A DNA stretch of 5,526 bases from assembly GCA_023356515.1 (NCBI GenBank), contig JAKQYG010000294.1:1-5526 (forward strand), in the 5' to 3' direction. Source of the stretch: Trichodesmium sp. MAG_R04 (GTDB taxonomy: Bacteria; Cyanobacteriota; Cyanobacteriia; Cyanobacteriales; Microcoleaceae). The translations under genes were made by a program, and so were the position numbers. The notes under the pieces are model-generated. The model saw only the letters and a list, made by a program, of their open reading frames with translations, was not told the origin of the DNA and ran no database searches. Shown here one piece after another: positions 5,215 through 5,526 of the stretch (position 1 is the stretch's first letter; every line of letters starts with the position of its first letter).

Positions 5215-5244
5215 ATTATGGCGCAGAAGTATTTCGCCCATAAT
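5215..5244. promoter_or_regulatory. Inverted repeat upstream of the response regulator
   Basis: ATTATGG (5215-5221) and CCATAAT (5238-5244) are perfect 7-bp inverted repeats, extended by CG/CG with one bulged C. The centre lies about 85 bp upstream of the response regulator start, immediately before the candidate promoter. It is suitably placed for an operator, but no known regulator motif is recognised. Confidence 0.3.
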
Positions 5245-5246
5245 TA

Positions 5247-5274
5247 TTGCTGATTATAAGAATATAGATAAGAT
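5247..5274 (+). promoter_or_regulatory. Candidate promoter of the response regulator
   Basis: TTGCTG (5247-5252) and TAAGAT (5269-5274) are 16 bp apart, each matching consensus at 4 of 6 positions. Transcription would start near 5281, leaving a leader of about 33 nt that includes the GGAGG ribosome binding site. The AT-rich setting makes this only a suggestion. Confidence 0.25.
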
Positions 5275-5300
5275 AAATTTAAAAACACCAACTTATCACT

Positions 5301-5305
5301 GGAGG
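5301..5305 (+). promoter_or_regulatory. Ribosome binding site fixing a GTG start
   Basis: GGAGG lies eight bases before the GTG at 5314. It decides the start of the response regulator, because no in-frame ATG exists before codon 22 and the acidic pair at residues 10-11 must be included. Confidence 0.75.
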
Positions 5306-5313
5306 TGCAAGTT

Positions 5314-5526
5314 GTGGCAGGACACAAAATTTTAGTTATTGACGATAGTAAGGTTATTAGAGTCAGAGTGAAGGAAATGCTTCCTCAAGGAAACTTTAAT
5401 GTTCTAGAAGCAAAGGATGGCCAAGAGGGACTGAAATTTATCATAAAGGAACGTCCTAACTTAATTATGTTGGATTTTTTGCTGCCTAAAGTAACCGGTT
5501 GGCAAGTATTTCAAAAAATTCAATCC
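5314..5526 (+). CDS. Response regulator, receiver domain (N-terminal 71 residues; 3' part outside window)
   Basis: This is the start of a CheY-like receiver domain that takes a phosphoryl group from a histidine kinase. Visible features are KILVIDDSK at 5-13 with the acidic pair Asp10 and Asp11, LEAKDGQEGL at 31-40, and phosphoacceptor Asp54 in LIMLDFLLPKVTGWQVF. The switch Thr and the conserved Lys lie beyond the edge. The GTG start is supported by GGAGG (5301-5305) eight bases upstream; the next in-frame start is Met22, which would cut off the acidic pair. The MAGHKILVIDDSKVIR opening resembles a cyanobacterial receiver family that often carries extra C-terminal sequence, so the full protein may be longer than a stand-alone CheY. 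The output domain and partner kinase cannot be seen. It is divergent from lipA. Confidence 0.93.
   Translation, partial: MAGHKILVIDDSKVIRVRVKEMLPQGNFNVLEAKDGQEGLKFIIKERPNLIMLDFLLPKVTGWQVFQKIQS

Larger units (their letters stand above)
4540..5313. other. 774-bp divergent intergenic region between lipA and the response regulator
   Basis: This spacer must carry the control regions of both divergent genes. It contains a short minus-strand ORF (4598-4717), a cluster of GCAA/TTGC half-sites (4609-4648), a bulged hairpin (4734-4769), an IS-end-like inverted repeat (4998-5066), a terminator-like palindrome (5127-5159) and a hairpin near the response regulator (5215-5244). A lone TATAAT word is at 4845-4850 on the plus strand without a matching -35. 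No other gene is apparent. Confidence 0.6.

Overview
This window looks like chromosomal DNA from an AT-rich, probably filamentous cyanobacterium. The evidence is a ClpB and a LipA that both read as cyanobacterial second-paralogue types, two exact HIP1 octamers (GCGATCGC), degenerate heptamer tandem repeats of the cyanobacterial STRR kind, and a GGACTTACACA-type inverted-repeat element. Recognisable genes cover only about 60% of the bases, and the gaps are AT-rich and contain decayed coding pieces. That is reminiscent of Trichodesmium/Okeania-type genomes, but this placement is inference.

Layout, left to right. The 5' half of clpB (minus strand, cut by the left edge) is followed by a 390-bp gap with a small MITE-like element and tandem heptamers. 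Next comes gloA, a nickel-type glyoxalase I (minus), with a good Shine-Dalgarno and a plausible promoter. A 382-bp gap follows; it holds a plus-strand coding remnant that becomes one reading frame if a single T is restored in a T run. Then comes an unrecognised, strongly basic 152-residue protein (minus) with a consensus -35 box upstream. A 662-bp very AT-rich gap holds two weak short-ORF candidates. lipA (minus) encodes a lipoyl synthase of the cyanobacterial LipA2 type. The last gap (774 bp) is the most structured: a 39-codon ORF just upstream of lipA, a bulged hairpin, an IS-end-like inverted repeat, a terminator-like palindrome and a small hairpin near the next gene. The window ends in the receiver domain of a response regulator (plus, cut by the right edge).

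The genes do not form one pathway. ClpB handles protein disaggregation, GloA methylglyoxal detoxification, LipA lipoyl cofactor assembly, and the response regulator signalling. Wide spacing argues against a shared operon, although the four left-hand genes all read leftwards. lipA and the response regulator are divergent and share the structured intergenic region. I found no tRNA, rRNA, CRISPR array or intact transposase. I see no convincing novel multi-gene system; the best leads are the uncharacterised basic protein, the frameshifted remnant, the ORF upstream of lipA, and the unusual insertion in ClpB.
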